Assembly (NCBI RefSeq): GCF_003194585.1
Contig: NZ_QHKZ01000002.1
Coordinates: 496,001 to 560,000 of the forward strand
DNA length: 64,000 bases
Direction of reading: 5' to 3'
Source of the DNA: Nocardioides daejeonensis
GTDB lineage: Bacteria > Actinomycetota > Actinomycetes > Propionibacteriales > Nocardioidaceae
Position numbers and translations under genes: made by a program
Notes under the pieces: model-generated
Told to the model about the DNA's origin: nothing
What the model saw: the letters and a program-made list of their open reading frames with translations, nothing else
The model's database searches: none
Part shown: positions 26,870-34,093 of the stretch, in pieces
Position numbering within the stretch: the first letter of the stretch is position 1
Layout: each line of letters starts with the position of its first letter

Positions 26870-27337
26870 ATGCACTTCACACACTCCGCGCGGTACGACG
26901 CCCCTGTCGCTGACGTCCTCGCCATGCTCACCGATCCGGCGTTCCGGGAGAAGGCCGCCCGCGCGCAGGGCGTCACCTCGGTGCAGGTCACCAGCGCCGA
27001 CGGCGCCGTCAAGATCGACCAGGAGCAGCCCAACACCGACATCCCGGCGTTCGCCCGTGCCTTCGCCGGTGAGACCACGCGCTCGGTCATCACCGAGACC
27101 TGGACCGGCGAGACCGCGACGTTCGGTGTGGAGACGCCCGGGAAGCCGGCCGCGATCAACGGCACCCGCCGACTGGTTGCCGACGGTGCTGGCACCCTCG
27201 ACACCTTCGAGTGCGAGGCGAAGGCGAAGCTGCCGCTCATCGGCGGCAAGATCGAGAAGCTGATCGCCGGCAAGTTCGCGGACGGCCTGGAGACCGAGCA
27301 CGGCGTGGGTACGGCCTGGTTGGCGGGCGACCGATGA
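26870..27337 (+). CDS. DUF2505 family protein, copy 1 of 3
   Basis: A 155-residue protein of the DUF2505 family, related to the START/SRPBCC lipid-binding fold as far as I recall. The conserved start (ARYDAPVADVLAMLTDPAFREK) and end (LIGGKIEKLIAGKF) patterns recur in the next two genes. No signal peptide or membrane segment. The genes overlap (ATGA, then TGATG), so all three are made from one message. Biochemical role unknown; such folds usually bind hydrophobic ligands. Confidence 0.8.
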   Translation: MHFTHSARYDAPVADVLAMLTDPAFREKAARAQGVTSVQVTSADGAVKIDQEQPNTDIPAFARAFAGETTRSVITETWTGETATFGVETPGKPAAINGTRRLVADGAGTLDTFECEAKAKLPLIGGKIEKLIAGKFADGLETEHGVGTAWLAGDR

Positions 27338-27813
27338 GCCGGGTGACCCACGACCTCGTCTACGACGGCGCCACCGTCGATCAGGTCGTCGCCATGCTGA
27401 TGACGCCCGCCTTCCGCGAGGCCGTCTGCGACGCGCAGACCCACATGCTCGGCCGCGAGGTGACCATCGACGGCAACCGCGTCACGGTCGACCAGCGCCA
27501 GGACGCCGACAACATCCCCAGCTTCGCCAAGAAGTTCGTAGGCGCGGAGCTGCGGATCGTGCAGGCCGAGGAGTGGACCACGCCCACGCACGGAGACATC
27601 CACGTCACGATCCCCGGCAAGCCGGGTGACATCCGCGGCACCGCCGACGTGCGGCAGGACGGCGACCGAGTCGTGGAGACCGTGGTCTTGGACGTGGAGG
27701 TCAAGATCCCGCTGGTGGGCGGCAAGATCGCCGGGCTCATCGGCGACAAGCTCAAGCGCACCCTCGAGGTCGAGGAGCGCACGGGCCGCACGTGGCTGGC
27801 GGAGCGCCGCTGA
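27334..27813 (+). CDS. DUF2505 family protein, copy 2 of 3
   Basis: A 159-residue paralogue of the proteins on either side. The motif pattern VDQVVAMLMTPAFREAVCDAQ near the N-terminus and PLVGGKIAGLIGDKL near the C-terminus matches the family. It starts within the stop of copy 1 (ATGA) and ends in a TGATG overlap with copy 3. Divergence between the copies is high, which suggests an old duplication and separate ligands or a hetero-oligomer (inference). Confidence 0.8.
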   Translation: MSRVTHDLVYDGATVDQVVAMLMTPAFREAVCDAQTHMLGREVTIDGNRVTVDQRQDADNIPSFAKKFVGAELRIVQAEEWTTPTHGDIHVTIPGKPGDIRGTADVRQDGDRVVETVVLDVEVKIPLVGGKIAGLIGDKLKRTLEVEERTGRTWLAERR

Positions 27814-28292
27814 TGCGCTTCGCCAAGGAGATTCGCTTCCCGGCACCCGTTGCCGACGTGCACGCCATGCTGGTCTCGAAGGAGTTCCGGGAGCGTGTGG
27901 CGGCCCAGGCCGGCGCCAGCCGGTGGACGGTCACCGTCGAGCAGACACCGGAGGGCATCCTCTCGGTGGTCGACAGCGCCGCGCCCACCGCCGAGCTTCC
28001 CGGGTTCGTCCGCAAGGTGATCGGCAGCGAGATGCCGATCCATCAGGAGGAGCTCTACGTCTCGGAGACCGAGGGCCGGCTCACCGTAGCGATGACCGGC
28101 AAGCCGGGCAGTCTGCACGGCACGATCCGGCTCGCCGCGGACGGAGCGGAGACGGTGCAGACCGTCGAGGCGGACGTGAAGGTCTCGGTCCCCCTGGTCG
28201 GCGGCAAGCTGGAGAAGCTGATCGGCCAGGTGATGGGTAATCTGCTCAAGCTGCAGGGCCGGGTGGGCGCGGAGTGGCTCGCGGGCCGCTGA
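27813..28292 (+). CDS. DUF2505 family protein, copy 3 of 3
   Basis: A 159-residue paralogue with the same layout: VADVHAMLVSKEFRERVAAQ at the start and PLVGGKLEKLIGQVM near the end. It is the last gene of the three-gene operon; its 3' end overlaps the convergent small membrane protein by 47 nt. An in-frame ATG at 27792 would give a seven-residue longer protein, but the TGATG overlap and alignment with the paralogues favour 27813. Confidence 0.8.
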   Translation: MRFAKEIRFPAPVADVHAMLVSKEFRERVAAQAGASRWTVTVEQTPEGILSVVDSAAPTAELPGFVRKVIGSEMPIHQEELYVSETEGRLTVAMTGKPGSLHGTIRLAADGAETVQTVEADVKVSVPLVGGKLEKLIGQVMGNLLKLQGRVGAEWLAGR

Positions 28293-28488
28293 CCGCGTCG
28301 CGTCCCGCCTCTGTGTCGGCCCGCTCGGCGTCGGCCCGCTCGGCCTCCTCCGCAGCCAGGTCCTGACGTCGACGGATCGCGATCACCACGCCCAGGATCA
28401 CGAACGGGCCGAAGGCGATCACGGCGACGATGCCCTGCTCGTAGGCATGGAGGGCACCCATGTGCAGGGGGATCAGAGCGGACGTCAT
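28246..28488 (-). CDS. Small single-pass membrane protein
   Basis: An 80-residue protein with one clear membrane helix (about residues 18-38, IVAVIAFGPFVILGVVIAI), followed by RRR and an acidic/Ala-rich cytoplasmic tail. The basic residues after the helix predict an outside N-terminus. It has no recognised family. The last 47 nt overlap the convergent DUF2505 gene. The helix and the positive-inside pattern argue for a real gene; the composition of the tail is less convincing. Confidence 0.55.
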   Translation of the reverse strand: MTSALIPLHMGALHAYEQGIVAVIAFGPFVILGVVIAIRRRQDLAAEEAERADAERADTEAGRDAVSGPRATPRPPGPAA

Positions 28489-28560
28489 AGCCTCCCCAGT
28501 CTCCCACGCATCCCCTGGGCACCGGCCCGGCCCCTCAGTACGTGCCCGGACACGTTGTGC

Positions 28561-28977
28561 TCAGCGGAGACCGGCGATCTCCTGGGTGGCGAACCAGGCC
28601 AGGTCGGGAGCGTCGTCGGAGGCGACGGCCTCGGCGGTCACGTCGTCGGTGTCGACGTGCGCGCTTGCCACGTTGCGCCACACCAGGTCGTGGCGCAGCG
28701 CCACCGCGGCCGGATGCTCGCCCTCCTCCTCGACCGACTCGACATCGGCCGCCAGTACGTAGCGGCGCGGCCGGTCCTGCGGACGGCGCCGCTCCCAGGA
28801 GGCGTCGGCGGCCGCCAGCAGCGCGGCGTACTCGAGGTCGTCGTCGTCACCGTCGGGCCAGGCCTCGCGCAGCGCGGCGGTCAGCGCGTATGCCGGCCGG
28901 GGCGCCGGAAGTCGTTGCTCGTCGACCAGCACCACCAGCTCGGCCTCGGTGAGCGGCACGTAGACACGCCGGCTCAT
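28561..28977 (-). CDS. DUF6912-like hypothetical protein
   Basis: A 138-residue acidic soluble protein beginning RRVYVPLTEAEL, a pattern I associate with the actinobacterial DUF6912 family. The ATG at 28977 overlaps the stop of the acyltransferase gene upstream (ATGA), so the two are co-translated. No catalytic motif is visible. Function unknown. Confidence 0.7.
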   Translation of the reverse strand: MSRRVYVPLTEAELVVLVDEQRLPAPRPAYALTAALREAWPDGDDDDLEYAALLAAADASWERRRPQDRPRRYVLAADVESVEEEGEHPAAVALRHDLVWRNVASAHVDTDDVTAEAVASDDAPDLAWFATQEIAGLR

Positions 28978-30431
28978 GAGGTGGTCCTCCGGTGAGATTC
29001 CTCGGTCCTCTTCTTGCGCCCGCGGGGGGCTCGCTGCCTGGCGCCGGTGGAGTTGTCCACCAGCTCTTCCAGGGCCTCGGTGATGCACTGCCCGAGCACC
29101 GTCAGGTCGGGCAGCGCGTCCCGGTCCCCGGTGATCCCGTAGTGCACGCCGCCGTCGTACGACGTCACCCCGATCGCGAGCGTCTGCCCCGGCAGCAGCG
29201 GCTGCACGGGGTAGGTCTCCAGCATCGGTGCCCCGGCGGCGTACAGGGGGAACTGCGGCCCGGGCACGTTGGTGATGGTGAGGTGGAAGCTGCGTGGCGC
29301 GGCGGCAGCGACCCGGGAGCCGAGTGCATGGAAGGTCGTCGGGGCGAAGCCGGCGATGCCGGCCAGACGGTTTGCGGCCACGCCTCGGCCGGTCTCCGCG
29401 TGGGCCTTGAAGGCGTAGGAGACCTGATGGAGGCGGACCAGCGGGCTTGCCTCACCGATGGGCAGCGTGACCAGGTGCGGCGTGACCTGCGTGCCGAGCG
29501 AGGTGGCCTCGAGATCGTCGTCGATCACCGACATCGGCACCATCGCCCGCAGGCCGCGCATCGCCGTCGACGACGTGCCTCGTGCCAGCAGCCAGTTGCG
29601 CAGCGCGCCGGTGACCGTGGCGAGCACCACGTCGTTGACGGAGGTGTCGTGGGCCTGCCGCACCGTCCGGTAGTCCTGGAAGTCGGTGCGCACCGTCACC
29701 AGGCGGCGCTGCTCGGAGACCTCGCCCGAGATCGGCGACTCGGGCGCGGGCCGCCTGCCCGCCAGCGCGTTGGCGACCGCCCCCACCCGCTGCCGCGCCT
29801 GCTCGGCGGTGTGGGCAACCCGGGTGACCATGCCACGGCCGGTCGCCAGCAGCGTGACCGGGCGACGCACCGACTCCACCACCGCCCCCGCTGCGAGGCC
29901 GAGCGGCGACGGTGGCCGGGTCGGGGACCAGTCGTCGCGACCGAGGTCCTTGGGGTCGGGACCGGTGTCGAGCAGCACCTGCCCGAGGTCCACCGTCTCC
30001 ACACCGTCCACGAGGATCTGGTGCGACTTGGAGAGCACCGCCACGCGGCCGCCCTCCAGTCCCTCGATGAAGTACATCTCCCACAGCGGCCGGTTGCCAT
30101 CCAGACGCCGGGAGACGATGCGGCCCACCAGGTCGCGCAACTGCTCCCGGGTGCCGGGCTGCGGCAGGGCGGAGCGGCGTACGTGGAAGGAGAGGTCGAA
30201 GCGCGGGTCGTCGATCCAGACCGGGTTGGCGAGATGGCCAGGAACCGGCCGCAACACCTGGCGGTAGCGCGGCACGAAGGCGATCCTCTTGTCCACCAGA
30301 TCCACGAGTGCGCGGTAGTCGAAGCCGGACTCACCCGGATCGAACACCTCGAGCGTGGCGTTGTGCATCGGTGTCGACGCCGACTCCTCGGCCAGCAGGG
30401 CCAGATCGGCGGCTCTCAGTCGTTGCGCCAT
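28974..30431 (-). CDS. WS/DGAT-like acyltransferase with altered HHxxxDG motif
   Basis: A 485-residue protein of the wax ester synthase/diacylglycerol acyltransferase family, which makes storage lipids from acyl-CoA. Family marks are NRPLWE (113-118), the active-site region, ND around the middle (TSVNDVVLATVTGAL) and the NVPGP motif near the C-terminus. The active site reads HQILVDG (137-143): the second His of HHxxxDG, normally the catalytic base, is Gln138. It may be inactive, use the remaining His, or have another role. The C-terminus is a Lys/Arg-rich tail. The start at 30431 lies 5 nt after a -10-like TAGGTT on the minus strand (30437-30442). Confidence 0.82.
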   Translation of the reverse strand: MAQRLRAADLALLAEESASTPMHNATLEVFDPGESGFDYRALVDLVDKRIAFVPRYRQVLRPVPGHLANPVWIDDPRFDLSFHVRRSALPQPGTREQLRDLVGRIVSRRLDGNRPLWEMYFIEGLEGGRVAVLSKSHQILVDGVETVDLGQVLLDTGPDPKDLGRDDWSPTRPPSPLGLAAGAVVESVRRPVTLLATGRGMVTRVAHTAEQARQRVGAVANALAGRRPAPESPISGEVSEQRRLVTVRTDFQDYRTVRQAHDTSVNDVVLATVTGALRNWLLARGTSSTAMRGLRAMVPMSVIDDDLEATSLGTQVTPHLVTLPIGEASPLVRLHQVSYAFKAHAETGRGVAANRLAGIAGFAPTTFHALGSRVAAAAPRSFHLTITNVPGPQFPLYAAGAPMLETYPVQPLLPGQTLAIGVTSYDGGVHYGITGDRDALPDLTVLGQCITEALEELVDNSTGARQRAPRGRKKRTEESHRRTTS

Positions 30432-30458
30432 CGGCAAACCTAGCTTCCTTTCCCCCGA

Positions 30459-30477
30459 GGCCGGCGCATTACCGGCC
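30459..30477. repeat. Short inverted repeat upstream of the acyltransferase gene
   Basis: GGCCGG (30459-30464) and CCGGCC (30472-30477) flank a 7-nt spacer in the gap between the divergent acyltransferase and membrane protein genes. It could be an operator; the arms are short and GC-rich, so chance is possible. Confidence 0.25.
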
Positions 30478-30534
30478 CCATGGGATTCTTGCAGAGTTGA
30501 CGACCACTGGACCTCAGGTCCACACCCTGTGCTG

Positions 30535-31869
30535 ATGAGGTGCACCACCCCGATGAGGTTCACGGCCCACGGCGTCGGCGGAGCCGCCGACCTGCCGATC
30601 CCTGTCGAGTACGCCGTCGCTGGCGGCTGCGCGGCGCTCGCCATCTCCTTCTCCGTGCTCGCCCTCGCCTGGCGCACCCCCCGCTACGCGAGCGACCAGG
30701 GAAGCGCGGCACCGAACGCACTCACGCGCATCGTCGACAGCCACTGGTTCCTCGGGACGCTGCGTGCCCTGGGGTTCGCCTTCTTCCTCTTCGTCACCTC
30801 CGCTGCGGTGCTGGGCGGCGACTCGCTGCTGAACCCGGTCTTCGGAGTCTTCTTCGCCTGGCTGTGGGTCGGCATCGTCCCCGCCTCGCTGCTCTTCGGC
30901 CCCTTCTACCGGGCCGTCAGCCCGGCCCGGACCCTGAGCTGGCTGCTGGCCCGGGTGACGGGCGCCGACCCCGAGCGCGGCATCAGGACGTACCCGGCCC
31001 GACTGGGGCTGTGGCCCGCCGCCCTGGGTCTCTTCGGCTTCGTGTGGTTCGAGCTCGTCTATCCGTTCAGCAACGAGCTCGGCCCGGTGCGACTCTGGTT
31101 CGCGCTGTACCTGGGCGCGATGCTCATCGGCAGCGCCGTCTTCGGCAGCGACTTCCTGGCGAAGGCCGACCCCTTCGAGGTGCTCTCGACCCTGGTCGGG
31201 CGGCTCTCTCCCTGGTATCGCGACGATGCCGGCCAGCTTCGGATGCGCGCGCCGCTGGCGAACCTGTCGACCACACCCCCGCAGCCAGGACTGGTGGCGG
31301 TCTGCTCCGTGTTGCTCGGCTCGACGGCGTTCGACTCCTTCCAGGGCTCCACTCCGTGGACCCGGTTCCTGCTCGACTCCACGGCCTCCGAGAACCTGCT
31401 GAACCTCCTGGGGCTGCTCGGGCTGATCCTGCTCGTGGCGCTCCTCTTCGTCACTGCAAGCGTGCTCACCGGCGTCAACCACCCGACCGACCGGTGGCGC
31501 CTGCCGACCGCCTACGCGCACTCGCTGGTGCCGATCATCGTCGGCTACTTCGCCGCCCACTACCTGAGCTTCCTCGTGGAGTACGGGCAGACCACGATGC
31601 TGCACCTCAACGACCCCTACGTGAACGGCTCGAACCTGTTCGGCCTCGCCGGCCGGACGGAGTGGATGATCCTCAGCAGTCACCCGACCGCGCTGTCGGT
31701 GATCAAGGTGCTGGGCGTGGTCGGCGGCCACGTCTTCGGCGTCATCGCCGCGCACGACCGGGCCCTGGAGCTGCTCCCGCGCCGCCACCAGCTCACCGGC
31801 CAGCTGTCGATGCTGGTCGTGATGGTGGCCTTCACCGTCGGCGGGCTCTTCCTGCTCTTCGGAGCCTGA
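30535..31869 (+). CDS. Polytopic membrane protein of unknown function
   Basis: A 444-residue membrane protein with about ten hydrophobic segments in pairs separated by short loops. It has no signal for a known transporter family that I can name. Conserved-looking charged and aromatic loops (FGPFYRAVSPARTL, SDFLAKADPFEVLSTLVGRLSPW) resemble actinobacterial proteins annotated only as hypothetical membrane proteins. Starts at 30535 and 30553 are both possible. A TTGACG box at 30497-30502 may be a -35. The last 38 nt overlap the convergent ATPase gene. Confidence 0.75.
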   Translation: MRCTTPMRFTAHGVGGAADLPIPVEYAVAGGCAALAISFSVLALAWRTPRYASDQGSAAPNALTRIVDSHWFLGTLRALGFAFFLFVTSAAVLGGDSLLNPVFGVFFAWLWVGIVPASLLFGPFYRAVSPARTLSWLLARVTGADPERGIRTYPARLGLWPAALGLFGFVWFELVYPFSNELGPVRLWFALYLGAMLIGSAVFGSDFLAKADPFEVLSTLVGRLSPWYRDDAGQLRMRAPLANLSTTPPQPGLVAVCSVLLGSTAFDSFQGSTPWTRFLLDSTASENLLNLLGLLGLILLVALLFVTASVLTGVNHPTDRWRLPTAYAHSLVPIIVGYFAAHYLSFLVEYGQTTMLHLNDPYVNGSNLFGLAGRTEWMILSSHPTALSVIKVLGVVGGHVFGVIAAHDRALELLPRRHQLTGQLSMLVVMVAFTVGGLFLLFGA

Positions 31870-33088
31870 TCCCCGCACGCGGAGCCCGCGGGATCTCGGG
31901 GAGCAGCGCGCACGTCACCGCCTCGAACGCACGTGACAGCTCACCGTCACCGAGTTCCGCGACGCTGCGCCCGGCGACCATCGCGCGATCCAGCGTGCTC
32001 CGCGCCTCAGGCACTAGGATCGGCTCCGTCCCGGGTGCCCACGAGGTCACCAGGGCACGGAGCTGCGCCGCATCCCAGCCCAGGGAGCGACGCACCCGAT
32101 TGACCACCACCGTCGGTACGACGTCGGCACGGAGCTCGCGCAACTCGCCCAGCGCCCGCGCCAGGCGGGTGAGCCCGACCGGGTCCGCGGTGCCGACGAC
32201 CACCAGCCGGTCGGCGTCGGCCAGCGCCTCACGGGTGAGGTCGTAGCGTCCAGCACGGCCGGTGTAGCCGGCCGCGGCATCGTCCTCGATGGAGGAGCCG
32301 AGATCGGCGACGACGGGCCCCTGACGCCGCCCCAGCGCCAGCAGCTCAGGCGCCAGACCCGCCGCCACCTCGGTCCATCGCTCGCCGCGGGGCAGCCCGG
32401 TCAGCAGGCGGAATCCGGCGACGCGGCGCTGCAGAGCGACGAAGCTTCCGGCGAGGTCGCCGTCGGAGAGCCGACGGCTGGCGGCAAGCAGACCCGATAC
32501 GTCGTCGAGCACGCCGAGGTGCTGGGCGACCGTGCCTCCGGCCGGATCGAGATCGAGCAGCAGGGGGTCCGCGCCACGTGCGGCCAGGGCTCCGGCGAGA
32601 CCGAGAGCGATCGTCGTCCGGCCAGGAGCACCCTGCGGCCCCCACACGGCGACCGCAGGTGCCGCACCGGGAGCGCGCCGGGGTGCCGGCTCGGGCGAGC
32701 GAGTGAGCTCCGTGGGAGGACGCAGTGCCTGCAGACGGGCGCCGAGCTCGGTGATCTGGGCGGCAGGCAGGAGCAGGTCGACCCCCGCCAGCCTGCCTCG
32801 TTCGGCAAGGTGCTCCGGCCCCTCGGCGGCGAGGACGACGACCACACGCACCCCCACCTGGTGCAGGTGCTCCACTGCCTGGCGGTCCAGGCCGTCTGCG
32901 CCGGCCGCGACGACCGCTACCTGGGCCTGGCCGGAGGAGGCGGTCGCCAGCAGGTCGGTCAGGTCGATGCACCGCTTCACCACCACCAGGCCGCTCCCCG
33001 GTCGCCCGGACTCGACCGCGGTCGACTCCCACGGCTCGCCTGCGCCGAGGACGAGAAGGCAGGTCGGCGGTTCGAGCACCGGTCTCAC
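31832..33088 (-). CDS. CpaE/MinD-like ATPase with altered P-loop
   Basis: A 418-residue protein. Residues about 1-120 resemble a receiver-like or CpaE N-terminal fold, about 121-142 are a Pro-rich linker, and the rest is a SIMIBI-class ATPase of the ParA/MinD/CpaE group. The P-loop reads GPQGAPGRTT (150-159), with Arg157 where the Walker A Lys is expected; Walker A' is LLLDLDPAGG and the nucleotide switch is VVADLG. The GTG at 33088 overlaps the stop of the SAF gene (GTGA), so they form a two-gene operon. A role in localisation or assembly of an envelope structure is possible; no Tad pilus genes are in the window. Confidence 0.75.
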   Translation of the reverse strand: MRPVLEPPTCLLVLGAGEPWESTAVESGRPGSGLVVVKRCIDLTDLLATASSGQAQVAVVAAGADGLDRQAVEHLHQVGVRVVVVLAAEGPEHLAERGRLAGVDLLLPAAQITELGARLQALRPPTELTRSPEPAPRRAPGAAPAVAVWGPQGAPGRTTIALGLAGALAARGADPLLLDLDPAGGTVAQHLGVLDDVSGLLAASRRLSDGDLAGSFVALQRRVAGFRLLTGLPRGERWTEVAAGLAPELLALGRRQGPVVADLGSSIEDDAAAGYTGRAGRYDLTREALADADRLVVVGTADPVGLTRLARALGELRELRADVVPTVVVNRVRRSLGWDAAQLRALVTSWAPGTEPILVPEARSTLDRAMVAGRSVAELGDGELSRAFEAVTCALLPEIPRAPRAGIRLRRAGRARRR

Positions 33089-33723
33089 CGGCGCCTCGTG
33101 ATGGAGACGGTCCCGGCGTGCGCCGCGGCCAGCACGTCGCCGACCGTCTCGGCGGCGTCGGCCGGCACCGCCACCACCACCTGCCGGTCGCCGCCCGGCC
33201 CGTAGTCGGCCTCCGCCGCCGGAACCGCCACCACAGTGACGTCGTCGAGGGCGAGGCGCGCGCGACCGTCCTCGGGGCGGACCAGCCAGACGTCGACGAC
33301 CGCACCGGCCCGGACTCCCGGCGGTATCGCAACGGCGGGTGCCCAGAGCGCGACCTCGACCAGGCCCGCCTCCTCGGCTCCCAGGGCGGCGCGCGGGAGC
33401 AGCTCGCCACGCGCGACCGGACGGGTCAGCACGCTGTCGGGAGGGAGGTCGTCGCGACGCAGGAGGTAGCCGTCGGCGAGCGCTCCCCCCGCGTCGATCC
33501 GGACCGCGCGGAGGTCATCGACGTCCAGCCGGTCCCCCACGACCAGGTCCCGGTCGGCGACCCATGCCTCGACCGTCTGCGGATCGGCCCCGAGCAGCCG
33601 AGCGCCGAGCACCACGCTGGCCGCCACCAGCGCGACTCCGATCCAGAGCCGGGGGTCGCGCCAGCCCGGTGGTCGTACCCGCGCAGCACGCGGCACCTGC
33701 GATGTCCCGAGATCGACGCTCAC
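33085..33723 (-). CDS. SAF-domain membrane protein (CpaB/FlgA-like)
   Basis: A 212-residue protein with one membrane helix (about 27-46) and an extracytoplasmic SAF domain (about 55-115; AWVADRDLVVGDRLDVDDLRAV), the fold found in pilus assembly protein CpaB and flagellar FlgA. The remaining 95 residues form a second beta-rich region. A CpaB-like partner for the CpaE-like ATPase next door fits the two-gene operon. The GTG at 33723 has a weak leaderless -10 (GATGAT on the minus strand). Confidence 0.75.
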   Translation of the reverse strand: MSVDLGTSQVPRAARVRPPGWRDPRLWIGVALVAASVVLGARLLGADPQTVEAWVADRDLVVGDRLDVDDLRAVRIDAGGALADGYLLRRDDLPPDSVLTRPVARGELLPRAALGAEEAGLVEVALWAPAVAIPPGVRAGAVVDVWLVRPEDGRARLALDDVTVVAVPAAEADYGPGGDRQVVVAVPADAAETVGDVLAAAHAGTVSITRRR

Positions 33724-33781
33724 CCGGTCATCATCACCTCAGGAACGCCGATCCGTCACGCAGTCATCCACAGCCCCGGTA

Positions 33782-33813
33782 TGCCATCCGGCGATCGTCG
33801 CTGCCGGATGGCA
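33782..33813. promoter_or_regulatory. Perfect 11-bp inverted repeat upstream of the HTH gene
   Basis: TGCCATCCGGC (33782-33792) and GCCGGATGGCA (33803-33813) are exact reverse complements with a 10-nt spacer, centre to centre about 21 nt (two helical turns). The right arm overlaps a leaderless -10 (CAGAGT, 33812-33817) that is 6 nt from the ATG of the DNA-binding protein at 33824. Autoregulation is the natural reading; no U-tract argues against a terminator. Confidence 0.6.
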
Positions 33814-33823
33814 GAGTGGAGCC

Positions 33824-34093
33824 ATGGTCGGCACGCCCCGCTTCCTCACCCTGCCTGACGTCGCCGAGGTGCTCAACACCTCCACGGCGCAGGTCTACGC
33901 CCTGGTCCGCCGGGGCGAGCTGCCGGCGATCAAGATCGGCGGCCGCGGCCAGTGGCGGGTCGAGAGCGAGCAGTTGGAGGCCTACATCGCCCGGATGTAC
34001 GACGAGGCACGGGCGTTCGTGGCCGAGCACCCGTTCACCGAGTCCGGCGTCGACGACGACGTCGCCCAGCAGGCTCAGGGCGAGCGCAGCTGA
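33824..34093 (+). CDS. Excisionase/BldC-type helix-turn-helix DNA-binding protein
   Basis: An 89-residue protein with a MerR/excisionase-type winged helix: LTLPDVAEVLNTSTAQVYALVRRGELPAIKIGGRGQWRVES (about 8-48) is the classical HTH plus wing. The C-terminal 40 residues are acidic. Size and motif resemble BldC-like developmental regulators of actinobacteria as well as phage excisionases; with no phage genes nearby a host regulator is more likely. It faces the SAF/ATPase operon across a 100-bp gap holding a perfect inverted repeat. The 3' end overlaps the convergent DUF5719 gene by 19 nt. Confidence 0.85.
   Translation: MVGTPRFLTLPDVAEVLNTSTAQVYALVRRGELPAIKIGGRGQWRVESEQLEAYIARMYDEARAFVAEHPFTESGVDDDVAQQAQGERS

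Noticed and set aside
22000..26900. Long plus-strand reading frames opposite the glutamate dehydrogenase (up to about 950 codons)
   Set aside because: They are antisense shadows with His/Arg/Gly-rich composition, no ribosome binding site and no family motif; the minus-strand gene accounts for the region fully.
33824..34093. Phage excisionase and nearby integrated element
   Set aside because: No integrase, attachment repeat, tRNA or phage genes near it, and composition does not change; a chromosomal regulator is more likely.
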